Shown: one piece after another, positions 1 through 7,023 of the stretch
How the letters are laid out: each line of letters starts with the position of its first letter
How positions within the stretch are numbered: position 1 is the stretch's first letter
Assembly (NCBI GenBank): GCA_022867105.1
Contig: JALHVH010000094.1
Coordinates: 1 to 8,951, forward strand
DNA: 8,951 nt
Source: Candidatus Aminicenantota bacterium
Lineage (GTDB): Bacteria; Acidobacteriota; Aminicenantia; Aminicenantales; Saccharicenantaceae
Reading direction: 5' to 3'
Program-made: the position numbers and the translations under genes
Notes under the pieces: model-generated
What the model saw: the letters and a program-made list of their open reading frames with translations, nothing else
What the model was told of the DNA's origin: nothing
Database searches by the model: none

Positions 1-212
1 AGAAGGGCTGCAGCGACCATGCGGAGACCCGCCTGAGATGAGCGTCCGACGAGGGTAGCCGAAGGCCTCCGAGGGCCCAAGGCTCCAAGGATGGGTTTCC
101 TTCAGCTTATTAGATTAGCCTGGAGTCTTGGGCCTGAGGAGTCGAGAAGGATGCGAGTCTCAGGCGATTCTTTATCGGAGCCGGGAGCAATGCCCTTCTC
201 CATGCCCTTCTC
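1..212 (+). ncRNA. Candidate structured RNA (rod-like fold), unidentified
   Basis: Nested inverted repeats share roughly one centre. Bases 1-8 are complementary to 204-211 (or 192-199). Bases 30-39 pair with 157-166 (ten pairs, one G-U). Bases 42-47 pair with 149-154 (one G-U). Bases 73-87 pair with 121-135 (fifteen pairs, two G-U), enclosing a small hairpin 87-91/98-102 that competes for base 87. A long rod with internal bubbles is the general shape of 6S RNA, but I recognise no family-specific sequence, and the strand is not certain because inverted repeats fold on both strands. No open frame explains the segment: the three plus frames are closed by stops at 34-36, 39-41 and 56-58. The minus frames are closed around 102-117 but open from there to the left edge, so a minus gene starting near position 20 cannot be excluded. 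The 5' end may lie outside the window. Confidence 0.3.
73..135. repeat. Long inverted repeat (hairpin) with 15-bp stem
   Basis: Arms 73-87 and 121-135 are complementary along 15 positions with two G-U wobbles (82/126 and 73/135). They flank about 33 bases that contain a second small hairpin (87-91 with 98-102). This is the strongest single secondary-structure element in the left intergenic region. It is not followed by a T-run on either strand, so it does not look like an intrinsic terminator. Confidence 0.55.
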
Positions 213-213
213 T
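190..213. repeat. Tandem 12-bp direct repeat, two copies
   Basis: Bases 190-201 and 202-213 are the same 12-mer (ATGCCCTTCTCC, then ATGCCCTTCTCT), differing only in the last base. The core GCCCTTC is also present in inverted form at 1-8 and at 230-236. Either tandem copy can therefore pair with either inverted copy, so alternative stems are possible in a transcript. Its role is unknown, and a simple slippage duplication is sufficient to explain it. Confidence 0.6.
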
Positions 214-271
214 TAACATTACGACCATCGAAGGGCACACCAAGTGGAAGAGAACCGCATAAATTATCCTT

Positions 272-301
272 TTGACATTTCCGCCGCTATTGTTATATCT
301 T
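272..301 (+). promoter_or_regulatory. Putative sigma-70-type promoter for the pilZ gene
   Basis: A perfect -35 hexamer TTGACA lies at 272-277. A -10-like element follows, either TATATC at 294-299 (16-base spacer) or TATCTT at 296-301 (18-base spacer), each matching TATAAT at four of six positions. The position would give a 5' leader of roughly 65 bases before the pilZ start at 374. The surrounding DNA is more AT-rich than the flanks. This is a visual match only, but it is the best promoter in the window. Confidence 0.5.
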
Positions 302-335
302 AGGCATCAGATACCCGATGGTTCGTGGGAATAAG

Positions 336-345
336 GCATCGATGC
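336..345. repeat. 10-bp perfect palindrome in the pilZ leader
   Basis: GCATCGATGC is a perfect 10-bp palindrome about 30 bases upstream of the pilZ start codon and downstream of the putative promoter. A related GGCATC occurs at 303-308, and GATGG at 317-321 could pair with it. The palindrome could be a binding site for a dimeric regulator or a weak leader hairpin, but a chance occurrence is possible. Confidence 0.3.
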
Positions 346-373
346 TTCGGCTATGGAATGAGGGAGGTTCGAC

Positions 374-808
374 ATGTCTGACAAGGGGGTAGAAAGACGT
401 TTATGTCACCGTTTTAAGATCCCCGGTTCGACCGTCGCCTATACGAAGCAAAAGTTCCTCCTCTCCCCCAAGGGTTTCGACGAAGAGTTCTGCCCCGTCC
501 TGGACATCAGCCGGGGGGGCGTCCGCTTCCTGACCCAGAAACCCCTGAAGTTCAAAGCGAAGGTCGTCCTCCAGATCTCCATCCCCGGCGAGCGCGTCCC
601 CCTGAACCTCAAGGGTTGTATCCGCTGGTCCTCGTTCAATCCCGGTAAGAGCTACAAATTCCAGGCCGGCGTCCAGTTCAACGCCTACGGGGAAAAGAAG
701 GACCAGAATTATCCCGGCTCGCTGGTGAAGATCATCGCCCTCGAGCAGAAGTTCATCGAACCCGGCGAGGCCGAAAGCTCTGGGAACAAGAGCGAGTTCA
801 GTATCTAA
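374..808 (+). CDS. PilZ domain protein, probable c-di-GMP receptor
   Basis: A 144-residue, single-domain soluble protein. It carries both halves of the PilZ c-di-GMP signature: an RxxxR motif (Arg9 to Arg13, in ERRLCHRF) and the D/N-x-S-x-x-G motif (Asp44, Ser46, Gly49 in DISRGG). The alternating beta-strand pattern that follows (residues about 50-110) fits the PilZ barrel. Proteins of this size bind cyclic di-GMP and act through partner proteins on motility, adhesion or polysaccharide export; the partner here cannot be told. There is no signal peptide or membrane segment, and the last 25 or so residues look like a polar tail. The start is supported by GGAGG at 363-367, six bases before the ATG. 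The gene runs convergently to glyS, and its TAA overlaps the glyS stop. It is likely monocistronic, from the promoter near 272-301. Confidence 0.85.
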   Translation: MSDKGVERRLCHRFKIPGSTVAYTKQKFLLSPKGFDEEFCPVLDISRGGVRFLTQKPLKFKAKVVLQISIPGERVPLNLKGCIRWSSFNPGKSYKFQAGVQFNAYGEKKDQNYPGSLVKIIALEQKFIEPGEAESSGNKSEFSI

Positions 809-2898
809 CGGGAGTTTCCCGGCTTCGCCGTCCTGTCCCCTTCGACGACCACCTGGGAGTAGTCCGCGACTTGGAGGAGGAGCTTCCGGATGGCCTGCAG
901 CAGCCCAAGGCGGTTCTGACGCACCTTCTTGTCCTCGGCCATGACCAGGACCTTGTCGAAGAAGGCGTTGAGCAGGGGCTGGACCCTGAAGATGATGCTC
1001 TGGGCACGGCCGAAGTCCCCTTTCTCGATCATCGGCTTGACGTTCTCGCTGATGATGGTGAACGTCGAGTGGAGGTCCCGCTCCTCCTTCTCGAGGAAGA
1101 GCTCCGGATTGACCCTGCAGGCCGGCGCGTCCTTGAGGATGTTGTTGATCCGCTTGGCCATGAGGATGAACGGCTCGAAATTGGGGCCCGTGCCGAGCGC
1201 GGCCAGCGCTTTTACCCTAAGATAAACGTCGTAGACGTCCTCCATCCCCGGTCCGAGGGCGGCGTTGATGTGGTCATAGCGGAACCCCTGCCTCTCAAAA
1301 ATAAAGCGTAGACGGCCCGCGAAAAAATCCAGGCACGTGGCTTTGACCTCTTTCGCCGGCCTGGACAATCTGTCCCCGTATATGGAAATGACCTTGTCGA
1401 TGAGGAGGGAAAACGAAAGGCTGAGCTTCTTGTCGAGGATGATTTTCGCGACGCCGTGGGCGTTGCGGCGCAGCCCGAAGGGATCGCTCGATCCTGTGAC
1501 CTGGACGCCGACGCCGAGGACGCCCACGATGGAGTCGATCTTGTCGGCCAGCGAGACCAGGGCCCCGGTCAGGGATGACGGCGGCTCGTCCTCGAGGCTG
1601 GCGGGCTGATAATGCTCATAAATGGCCTGGTGAACGGCCGCGGGATAACCCTCGGCCTTGGCATACAGCCCTCCCATTTTTCCCTGGAGGGACGGGAACT
1701 CCTTGACCATTTCGGTCAGGAGGTCGGCCTTGCACAGGCCGGCCGCCTCGACGGCCTCTTTCTTGACCTTGGCGGCGTCGGTTCTTTCACTGAGGTAGCC
1801 GGCGATCTTTTTCAGCCTCTGGGCCTTGTCGTCGTATGTCCCCAGCTTCTCCTGGAAGACGATGTTCTTCAGGCCGGCGACCCTCTCCGCCAGCGGTTTC
1901 TTGACATCCTGCTGCCAGAAGAACCGGGCGTCCTCGAGCCTCGCCTTGAGGACGCGTTCGTTGCCTTTGCGGATCAGGGACTTGGAATCCTTGAGGGCGT
2001 CGGCCACGCCTAGAAAATATGGAAGCTGTTTTTTGTCCTTGACGACGGAGAAAACCTTCTGGCCCTCCCGCATGGCGGTGGCCAGGACTTCGATGGGCAG
2101 ACTCAGGTATTTTTCGGGAAAGGCGCCGAGGATGACGCAGGGATATTCGACGGTGTCGCTGAGCCTCTCGAGGAGGTCGTCATCCGTGTAGATCCTGGCT
2201 TTGAGGGAAGCGAGTTTTTCCTCGATCTGGCCCAGGACGATCTTCCGCCGCTCGCCGGGGTCCACGATCACCTTGGCCTTTTTCAACTGGTCCTTGTAGT
2301 CCTGAAAGTTCTTGATCTTGAGCGGCTGAGGGCTGTAGATGGGATGTCCGGACGTCGTGTCGTTAGAATCCAACCCCTCCAGATTAAAGGGCAGGACCTT
2401 CCCGTCGCAGAGGCAGAGGATGTTCTTGATGGGCCTCGAGAACTTGAAGGGGCCCTCCCTCCAGCGCATCGCTTTGGGAAAGGAGATCGAGACGATGACG
2501 GCGGGGACGATGACCGCCAGGACCTCCTGGGCCGGCTTCCCCTTGCTTGTCTTCCGCATCCCTATGTATTCTCCCCTGGGGGTTTGGATGATCTCGAGCG
2601 ATTCGACCACGATCCCCTGGGCCTTGGCGAATCCTCTGGCGGCGGGGGAAAAGGTCCCGTCCGAGAGGATGCCCACCGATTTGGGCGGCCCTGTGACGAC
2701 GCTCGTGCTGTCCTCCTGCCCTGAGGCCGTGTCCGCCCGAACGACGAGCCGCCGGCACGTGCCGAGGATCTCGAATGTCTGGACGGCGATGCCGGCGCTT
2801 TTGAACTCGGCCCGGAACTTCTCGTCCAACTGCTCCAAGGCGGCCTTGACGTGGGAGGCCGGAAGCTCTTCTGTCAGGATCTCTAATAGGAATTCCAT
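805..2898 (-). CDS. glyS: Glycine--tRNA ligase beta subunit
   Basis: The 697-residue product matches the beta subunit of the bacterial alpha2beta2 glycyl-tRNA synthetase (E. coli GlyS is 689 residues) along its full length. It recognises tRNA-Gly and supports the alpha subunit in attaching glycine in the cytoplasm. Landmarks seen are the N-terminal LxEILTEELP (residues 4-13), PKAMRW (141-146), the GH following TTS near 183-185, the degenerate HD-like region with LLTEMVKEFPSLQGKMG, DPFGLRR, and the C-terminal DALR-type anticodon-binding segment ending FFDKVLVMAEDKKVRQNRL and ADYSQ. A longer in-frame reading from 3042 exists, but it overlaps glyQ with low-complexity, non-homologous sequence. 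The ATG at 2898 fits the family start and has GGAGG eight bases upstream. The ATG shares one base with the glyQ stop (TGATG). About 15 extra residues follow the usual C-terminus and reach into the pilZ stop. Confidence 0.96.
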   Translation of the reverse strand: MEFLLEILTEELPASHVKAALEQLDEKFRAEFKSAGIAVQTFEILGTCRRLVVRADTASGQEDSTSVVTGPPKSVGILSDGTFSPAARGFAKAQGIVVESLEIIQTPRGEYIGMRKTSKGKPAQEVLAVIVPAVIVSISFPKAMRWREGPFKFSRPIKNILCLCDGKVLPFNLEGLDSNDTTSGHPIYSPQPLKIKNFQDYKDQLKKAKVIVDPGERRKIVLGQIEEKLASLKARIYTDDDLLERLSDTVEYPCVILGAFPEKYLSLPIEVLATAMREGQKVFSVVKDKKQLPYFLGVADALKDSKSLIRKGNERVLKARLEDARFFWQQDVKKPLAERVAGLKNIVFQEKLGTYDDKAQRLKKIAGYLSERTDAAKVKKEAVEAAGLCKADLLTEMVKEFPSLQGKMGGLYAKAEGYPAAVHQAIYEHYQPASLEDEPPSSLTGALVSLADKIDSIVGVLGVGVQVTGSSDPFGLRRNAHGVAKIILDKKLSLSFSLLIDKVISIYGDRLSRPAKEVKATCLDFFAGRLRFIFERQGFRYDHINAALGPGMEDVYDVYLRVKALAALGTGPNFEPFILMAKRINNILKDAPACRVNPELFLEKEERDLHSTFTIISENVKPMIEKGDFGRAQSIIFRVQPLLNAFFDKVLVMAEDKKVRQNRLGLLQAIRKLLLQVADYSQVVVEGDRTAKPGNSR

Positions 2899-3746
2899 CA
2901 GGAGCCCCTCCCCGAAGCTATGAATCTCTGGGCGATCTCGTTGACCTGGGCCCTCGTCCGGGCGATCATCTTCACCCTCTCGGTGACGCTGATGCCCCCC
3001 CGGGCGTCGAGCAGGTTGAAAAGGTGGGAGCACTTGAGACACATATCATAGGCCGGAAGGAGCAGGCCCTTTCCGATGAGCGAGACCGCTTCCTTCTCGC
3101 AGGCTTGGAAGAACGTGCGGAGCATCGCGGTGTCGGCCGCGTTGAAGTTGTACTCGGAGAACTCTTTCTCCTCGGCATGCCGCAGGTCGCGGTAGGTCAC
3201 GTCCTTCGACCAGTCGAGGTCGTAGATGTCGTCCTTCTGCTCGAGGAACATCTCCAGCCTCTCCAAACCGTAGGTGATCTCGACGGGGACCGGCGAAAGC
3301 TCGATGCCGCCGGCCTGCTGGAAGTAGGTAAACTGGGAGATCTCCAGCCCGTCGAGCATGACCTGCCAGCCGACACCCCAAGCCCCGATCGTCGGCGACT
3401 CCCAGTCATCCTCGTCGAATCGCAGGTCGTGGTCCTGGAGGACGATCCCGAGTGAGTAAAGGCTTTGGACATAGATCTGCTGGATGTCCCCCGGGGCGGG
3501 TTTCATGATGACCTGATATTGGAAGTGTTTCTGGACGCGGTGAGGGTTCTCCCCGTAGCGGCCGTCCGTGGGCCGGCGGGCCGGCTGAACGTAAGCGGTC
3601 TTCCAGGGTTTTCTGCCGAGGACACGGAAGAAGGTGTCCGGGGTCATGGTCCCGGCGCCCACCTCCAGGTCATAGGTCGGGGCCAGGTAGCACCCCTGGC
3701 CCGCCCAGTAGGCATGGAGCTTCATGATAAGGTCTTGGAGGGCCAT
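2898..3746 (-). CDS. glyQ: Glycine--tRNA ligase alpha subunit
   Basis: The 282-residue catalytic subunit of the alpha2beta2 class II glycyl-tRNA synthetase; it activates glycine with ATP. Family hallmarks are LEVGAGTMTPDTF (28-40), YVQPARRPTDGRYGENPHR (52-70, the motif 2 region), the GAWGVGWQVMLDGLEISQFTYFQQ block (121-144), TYGLERLEMF (158-167, motif 3 type) and HLFNLLDARGGISVTER (241-257). It is about 20 residues shorter than E. coli GlyQ because both ends are trimmed, with all core blocks present. The start is decided by sequence: the codon immediately before this ATG is the in-frame TAA stop of gcvPB, so no longer reading is possible. The zero-base junction and the TGATG link to glyS imply translational coupling and balanced production of the two subunits. 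Confidence 0.97.
   Translation of the reverse strand: MALQDLIMKLHAYWAGQGCYLAPTYDLEVGAGTMTPDTFFRVLGRKPWKTAYVQPARRPTDGRYGENPHRVQKHFQYQVIMKPAPGDIQQIYVQSLYSLGIVLQDHDLRFDEDDWESPTIGAWGVGWQVMLDGLEISQFTYFQQAGGIELSPVPVEITYGLERLEMFLEQKDDIYDLDWSKDVTYRDLRHAEEKEFSEYNFNAADTAMLRTFFQACEKEAVSLIGKGLLLPAYDMCLKCSHLFNLLDARGGISVTERVKMIARTRAQVNEIAQRFIASGRGS
2907..2911 (-). promoter_or_regulatory. Ribosome binding site fixing the glyS start
   Basis: On the minus strand GGAGG, within a longer GGGGAGGGG run at 2905-2913, stands eight bases before the ATG at 2898. It lies inside the end of glyQ. It supports the 697-residue product over the longer in-frame reading that begins at 3042. Confidence 0.7.
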
Positions 3747-5201
3747 TTATTTCTTTTCCCATTTCAGGACGGGATTGCGGGCGGCCGCCGTCTCGTCCAG
3801 GCGCCGGACGTAGGTGACGTGCGGGGCCGCGTGGAGAGTTTCCGGGTCTTTCTTAGCCTCCTTGGCAATCGCCTTCATGGCGTCGATGAAAAAATCCAGG
3901 TCGCGCTTGCTCTCCGTCTCGGTGGGCTCGATCATGAGCGCGCCGTGGACGATGAGCGGGAAGGACATGGTCGGCGGGTGCAGACCGTAGTCGATCAACC
4001 TCTTGGCGATATCGAGGTTGGAAACCCCGAACTCCTTTTGAAATTTGTCCGAAAAGACGCATTCATGGAGCGTCGGGGCCGCGTATTTCAGGTGGAACTC
4101 GCCTTCCAGACTTTTGCGTATGTAGTTGGCGTTGAGGACCGCCGTCTCGGCGATCTCCCGGACGCCCTCGGGCCCGAGGTTCAGGATGTAGGCCAGGGCC
4201 CTGAGGATGACCAGGAAGTTTCCGTAAAAGCTCCGGACGCGCCCGATCGTCTTCGGCCTGCCGGAGTCGAGGACAAGCTTCCCGTCCTTCTCCCCGATCA
4301 CCGGAACCGGGAGGTAAGGTACGAGGGCCTTCTTCACGCCGACCGGGCCGGAACCGGGGCCTCCCCCGCCGTGCGGGGTCGAGAACGTCTTGTGGAGGTT
4401 GATGTGGAGGACATCGACGCCCATATCGCCCGGCCTCACGATTCCGGTCAAGGCGTTCATGTTGGCCCCGTCCATATAGAGGAGCCCTCCCTTGGAATGG
4501 ACGATCTCAGCGATCCGGCAGATGTCGGATTCGAAAACGCCCAAGGTATTTGGATTGGTGACCATCAAAGCCGCCACGTCGTCGTTCATGACCGCGGCCA
4601 GCCCCTCGAGGTCGATCGTGCCGATCTCGTTCGACTTGATCTCCTTGACCGTGTATCCGCAGATGTGGGCGCTCGAGGGGTTTGTCCCGTGGGCAGAATC
4701 CGGGATGAGAACGTATTTCCGGGGGTCCCCCCGGTCCTCAAGGGCGGCCCGGATGAGCATCATGCCCGTGAGCTCGCCATGGGCCCCGGCGGCCGGCTGG
4801 AGGCTGAAGGCGTCCATGCCGGCGATCTCGCAGAGAAGATCCTCGGTCTGTTTGAGAACGCGGAGGCTGCCCTGGACGACATCCTGGGGCGCGTTGGGGT
4901 GCGCGCCCGTGAAGGCCGGCAGGGAGGCTATCTTCTCATTGACCTTGGGGTTGTATTTCATGGTGCAGGAGCCCAAAGGATAGATCCCCAAGTCCACGCA
5001 ATAATTCGTCTGGGACAAGCGGGTAAAGTGGCGGGTGACCTCGACTTCGGAGAGCTCGGGAAACCCGTCGATCTCCTTCCGAACGGGCAGGCCGCCGAAG
5101 ATGTCCTTTTTTTCGGGGACATCCAGCTCGGGCATCCGGACGGCCCTTTTTCCATGAGAGCTGATCTCGAAGGCCAGGGGTTCGCGCATCTTGCGGATCA
5201 T
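3747..5201 (-). CDS. gcvPB: Glycine dehydrogenase (decarboxylating) subunit 2, GcvPB
   Basis: A 484-residue C-terminal half of the P-protein, the PLP enzyme that decarboxylates glycine and loads the aminomethyl group onto lipoyl-GcvH. The PLP-lysine motif is intact: HINLHKTFSTPHGGGGPGSG places the Schiff-base lysine at residue 271, followed by the glycine-rich loop. Other blocks typical of the subunit are YPLGSCTMKYNPK (74-86), SLQPAAGAHGELTG (133-146), DSAHGTNPSSA (168-178) and the DGANMNAL stretch (244-251). Length agrees with stand-alone GcvPB proteins of bacteria with a split P-protein. It forms an alpha2beta2 complex with GcvPA, encoded just upstream. The ATG overlaps the gcvPA stop (ATGA), and GGAGG stands seven bases before it (5209-5213), so the two subunits are probably translated in step. 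It ends directly against the glyQ start. Confidence 0.97.
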   Translation of the reverse strand: MIRKMREPLAFEISSHGKRAVRMPELDVPEKKDIFGGLPVRKEIDGFPELSEVEVTRHFTRLSQTNYCVDLGIYPLGSCTMKYNPKVNEKIASLPAFTGAHPNAPQDVVQGSLRVLKQTEDLLCEIAGMDAFSLQPAAGAHGELTGMMLIRAALEDRGDPRKYVLIPDSAHGTNPSSAHICGYTVKEIKSNEIGTIDLEGLAAVMNDDVAALMVTNPNTLGVFESDICRIAEIVHSKGGLLYMDGANMNALTGIVRPGDMGVDVLHINLHKTFSTPHGGGGPGSGPVGVKKALVPYLPVPVIGEKDGKLVLDSGRPKTIGRVRSFYGNFLVILRALAYILNLGPEGVREIAETAVLNANYIRKSLEGEFHLKYAAPTLHECVFSDKFQKEFGVSNLDIAKRLIDYGLHPPTMSFPLIVHGALMIEPTETESKRDLDFFIDAMKAIAKEAKKDPETLHAAPHVTYVRRLDETAAARNPVLKWEKK

Positions 5202-6544
5202 CGGACGACCTCCTGCAGGAACCCGGCCAGTCTATCGATATCTTCCTTCATGTGTTTGTCCGTGACGCAGACCAGGACGCAGTTCGCGAGTTCCGGGAAG
5301 CTCTCCCCGAGCCCGAGCCCGGCCAGGATACCATTGTCCTTGAGCGCCTTTCCCACCGAAGCCCAGGGCTTCGGGAGCTCGATCGCGAACTCGTTAAAGT
5401 GCGGACCGGTGAACTTCCGACGGACGCCGGGGATTCGGGTCAGCGCGTCCAGGGCGTATCCCGCTTTCTGGACGTTCTGCCAGGCCATTTCCCTGAGCCC
5501 GTCCTTGCCCAGGCTTTCCAGGAAGATGGTCGCCCGAAGGGCACAGAGGGCCTGGTTGGTGCAGATGTTGGAAGTGGCCTTCTCCCGGCGGATGTGCTGC
5601 TCCCGGGTGGCCAGGGTCAGGACGAAGCCGCGGTTCCCCTCGACGTCGGTCGTCTGGCCGGCGATTCTGCCCGGCAGCTGGCGGACGAAGTCCTTCATGC
5701 AGGCCATAAACCCGAGGTAGGGACCGCCGAAGCTCAGGGGAATGCCGAAGGACTGGGCCTCGCCGGTGACAATGTCCGCGCCCAGCTTTCCGGGGGCCTC
5801 GAGGATGCCGAGCGACAAAGCCTCGGCCACGACGACCGCCAGCAGGGCCTGATGGCCGTGGGCCAGGTCCGCGACGGCCCGGACGTCCTCGCAGACCCCG
5901 AGGTAATTGGGCGACTGGAGGATGACCGCGCCGGTTTCCGCGTCGAGCATCCGGGCGAGGGTGTCCTTGTCCAGTCCTCCCTTTTCGTCATAAGGGACTT
6001 CCTCCATCCGGACCCCGAGGTTCCTGATGTAGGTCCGGATGACGTCCCGGTATTCCGGGTGGAGGGTCCGCGCGACCAGGACCTTGGGCTTGTTCTTCAA
6101 GCGCTGGGCCATGAGGACGGCCTCGGCCGCTCCGGTCGCGCCTTCATAGAGGGACGCGTTGGCGATGTCCATCCCCGTGAGCTGGCAGACGAGCGTCTGG
6201 AACTCGAAGATGGCCTGGAGAGTCCCCTGGCTCACCTCGGGCTGGTAAGGAGTGTAGGGGCTTACGAACTCCCCCCTGGAGCTCAGGTAGTCCACGACCG
6301 AGGGGATGAAGTGGTCGTAGGCTCCGCCTCCAAGGAATGAGAGGTAATTCGAATAGGTGTTCAGTCCGCCGAGGCCGGCGAAATGCCGGACGAGCGCCGG
6401 CTCCGGTTCCGGCCCGGGAAGGTCGAGCGCCCTTTTGAGCCTCACCTCTTCCGGGATGCAGCCGAAAAGCTCGTCGGTCGAAGAGACGCCGATCGCGGCC
6501 AGCATCTCCTTTCGATCCTTGTCGCTCAAAGAAACATAGCTCAT
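5198..6544 (-). CDS. gcvPA: Glycine dehydrogenase (decarboxylating) subunit 1, GcvPA
   Basis: A 448-residue N-terminal half of the split P-protein, the partner of GcvPB in glycine decarboxylation. It keeps the family order: an N-terminal SLSDKDRKEMLAAIG segment, FLGGGAYDHFIPSVVDYL (70-87), the YTPYQPEVSQG block (97-107), LTGMDIANASLYEG (122-135), and later SFGGPYLGFMA and the ATSNICTNQALCAL block. This half lacks the PLP lysine, as expected; the lysine lies in GcvPB. The start chosen is the ATG at 6544. A TTG two codons upstream (6550) is in frame, but GAGG at 6552-6555 is seven bases from the ATG and only one from the TTG. The resulting length equals that of the B. subtilis-type subunit. It lies 34 bases after gcvH and overlaps gcvPB by 4 bp. 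Confidence 0.96.
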   Translation of the reverse strand: MSYVSLSDKDRKEMLAAIGVSSTDELFGCIPEEVRLKRALDLPGPEPEPALVRHFAGLGGLNTYSNYLSFLGGGAYDHFIPSVVDYLSSRGEFVSPYTPYQPEVSQGTLQAIFEFQTLVCQLTGMDIANASLYEGATGAAEAVLMAQRLKNKPKVLVARTLHPEYRDVIRTYIRNLGVRMEEVPYDEKGGLDKDTLARMLDAETGAVILQSPNYLGVCEDVRAVADLAHGHQALLAVVVAEALSLGILEAPGKLGADIVTGEAQSFGIPLSFGGPYLGFMACMKDFVRQLPGRIAGQTTDVEGNRGFVLTLATREQHIRREKATSNICTNQALCALRATIFLESLGKDGLREMAWQNVQKAGYALDALTRIPGVRRKFTGPHFNEFAIELPKPWASVGKALKDNGILAGLGLGESFPELANCVLVCVTDKHMKEDIDRLAGFLQEVVR

Positions 6545-6550
6545 AGGCAA

Positions 6551-6556
6551 ACCTCA
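6551..6556 (-). promoter_or_regulatory. Ribosome binding site deciding the gcvPA start
   Basis: TGAGGT on the minus strand, with its GAGG core seven bases from ATG 6544. The alternative in-frame TTG at 6550 would leave a one-base spacer, too short for initiation, so the protein should begin MSYVSL. Confidence 0.65.
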
Positions 6557-6578
6557 ATGAAGGAGGGGCGGCGAACGC

Positions 6579-6965
6579 TCAAGCCTCGAGACCCTCCAGG
6601 TATCTCTCGTAATCGGAAGCGGTCATCAGCGCCTCGACCGCAGCCTTGTCCTTGACCTTCAGCCGGACGATCCAGCCTTTGCCGTGCGGGTCCTTGTTGA
6701 CGAGGTCGGCCGCCTTGTTGAGCTCCTCGTTGACGGCGACGACCTCTCCCGCGACCGGGGAGTAGACGTCGGAAACGGACTTGACGGATTCGATGACGCC
6801 GACGGCCTGGTGGACCTCAAGGGCCTTCCCGACCTCGGGAAGTTCCACGTAGATGATGTCGCCGAGCTGTTTCTGGGCGAAATCCGTGACGCCGACGACG
6901 GCCTCGCCGCCTTCGATCTTGATCCATTCGTGTTCCTTCGTGTAGCGAAAATCGTTCGGATACAT
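6579..6965 (-). CDS. gcvH: Glycine cleavage system H protein (lipoyl carrier)
   Basis: A 128-residue lipoyl carrier that shuttles the aminomethyl intermediate between the P, T and L proteins. The lipoylation motif is clear: GVIESVKSVSDVYSPVAGEVVAVN, with the modified lysine at residue 62 and the Glu-Ser-Val before it. The N-terminal FRYTKEHEWI (6-15) and GVTDFAQKQLGDIIYVELPEVG (25-46) are standard H-protein blocks, and the C-terminal GKGWIVRLKV is also present. Length is normal for the family. AGGAGG at 6971-6976 is five bases before the ATG, the strongest ribosome binding site in the operon; this fits the need for H protein in excess over P and T. It is separated from gcvT by 67 bases containing a GC-rich hairpin. 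Confidence 0.97.
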   Translation of the reverse strand: MYPNDFRYTKEHEWIKIEGGEAVVGVTDFAQKQLGDIIYVELPEVGKALEVHQAVGVIESVKSVSDVYSPVAGEVVAVNEELNKAADLVNKDPHGKGWIVRLKVKDKAAVEALMTASDYERYLEGLEA

Positions 6966-6990
6966 CCAAGCCTCCTGTTGATCTTGTTCT

Positions 6991-7020
6991 TATATTCGCG
7001 ATGACCCGCGATCTCCCGCG
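6991..7020. repeat. Three 10-bp phased units ending in CGCG
   Basis: Read on the plus strand, three successive decamers (TATATTCGCG, ATGACCCGCG, ATCTCCCGCG) each end in CGCG. The last two differ at only two positions. A palindromic CCCGTTCGGG follows at 7023-7032. The array overlaps the hairpin reported for this spacer. It is short and degenerate, so it may be a local duplication. Confidence 0.35.
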
Positions 7021-7023
7021 GTC
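7003..7023 (-). other. GC-rich hairpin in the gcvT-gcvH spacer
   Basis: In the mRNA sense, GACCGCG GGAGAT CGCGGGTC can form a seven-pair stem with one bulged G and a six-base loop. It sits 10 bases after the gcvT stop and is not followed by a U-run (the next bases are ATCGCGAAT), so it is not a typical intrinsic terminator. A role in processing or 3'-end protection between gcvT and gcvH is possible but unproven. Confidence 0.4.

Noticed and set aside
30..65. CCTGAGATGA and GCCGAAGG, resembling pieces of the TPP and glycine riboswitches, with TCTCAGG at 158-164.
   Set aside because: The other conserved parts of each aptamer are absent and the order and spacing are wrong. The first and last match because they pair with each other in an ordinary stem.
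809..821. Short hairpin after the pilZ stop as an intrinsic terminator.
   Set aside because: It has only five base pairs with a three-base loop and is followed by GCTTCGCC rather than a T-run.
2899..3042. A 48-codon N-terminal extension of glyS.
   Set aside because: The added residues are low-complexity, overlap glyQ fully, and precede the conserved family start. The ATG at 2898 has its own Shine-Dalgarno sequence.
3465..5720. A 751-codon open frame on the plus strand opposite gcvPB, with parts of glyQ and gcvPA.
   Set aside because: It lies antisense to genes of clear identity, and its translation is a repetitive Arg/Gly/Asp/Val-rich sequence with no recognisable domain. Such frames are common opposite GC-rich codons.
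5252..6340. A 362-codon open frame on the plus strand opposite gcvPA.
   Set aside because: It is antisense to gcvPA, has the same low-complexity composition and has no family match; it is a shadow frame.
6545..6550. TTG start for gcvPA two codons upstream of the ATG.
   Set aside because: It would leave only one base between the GAGG site and the start codon; the ATG at 6544 has normal spacing.
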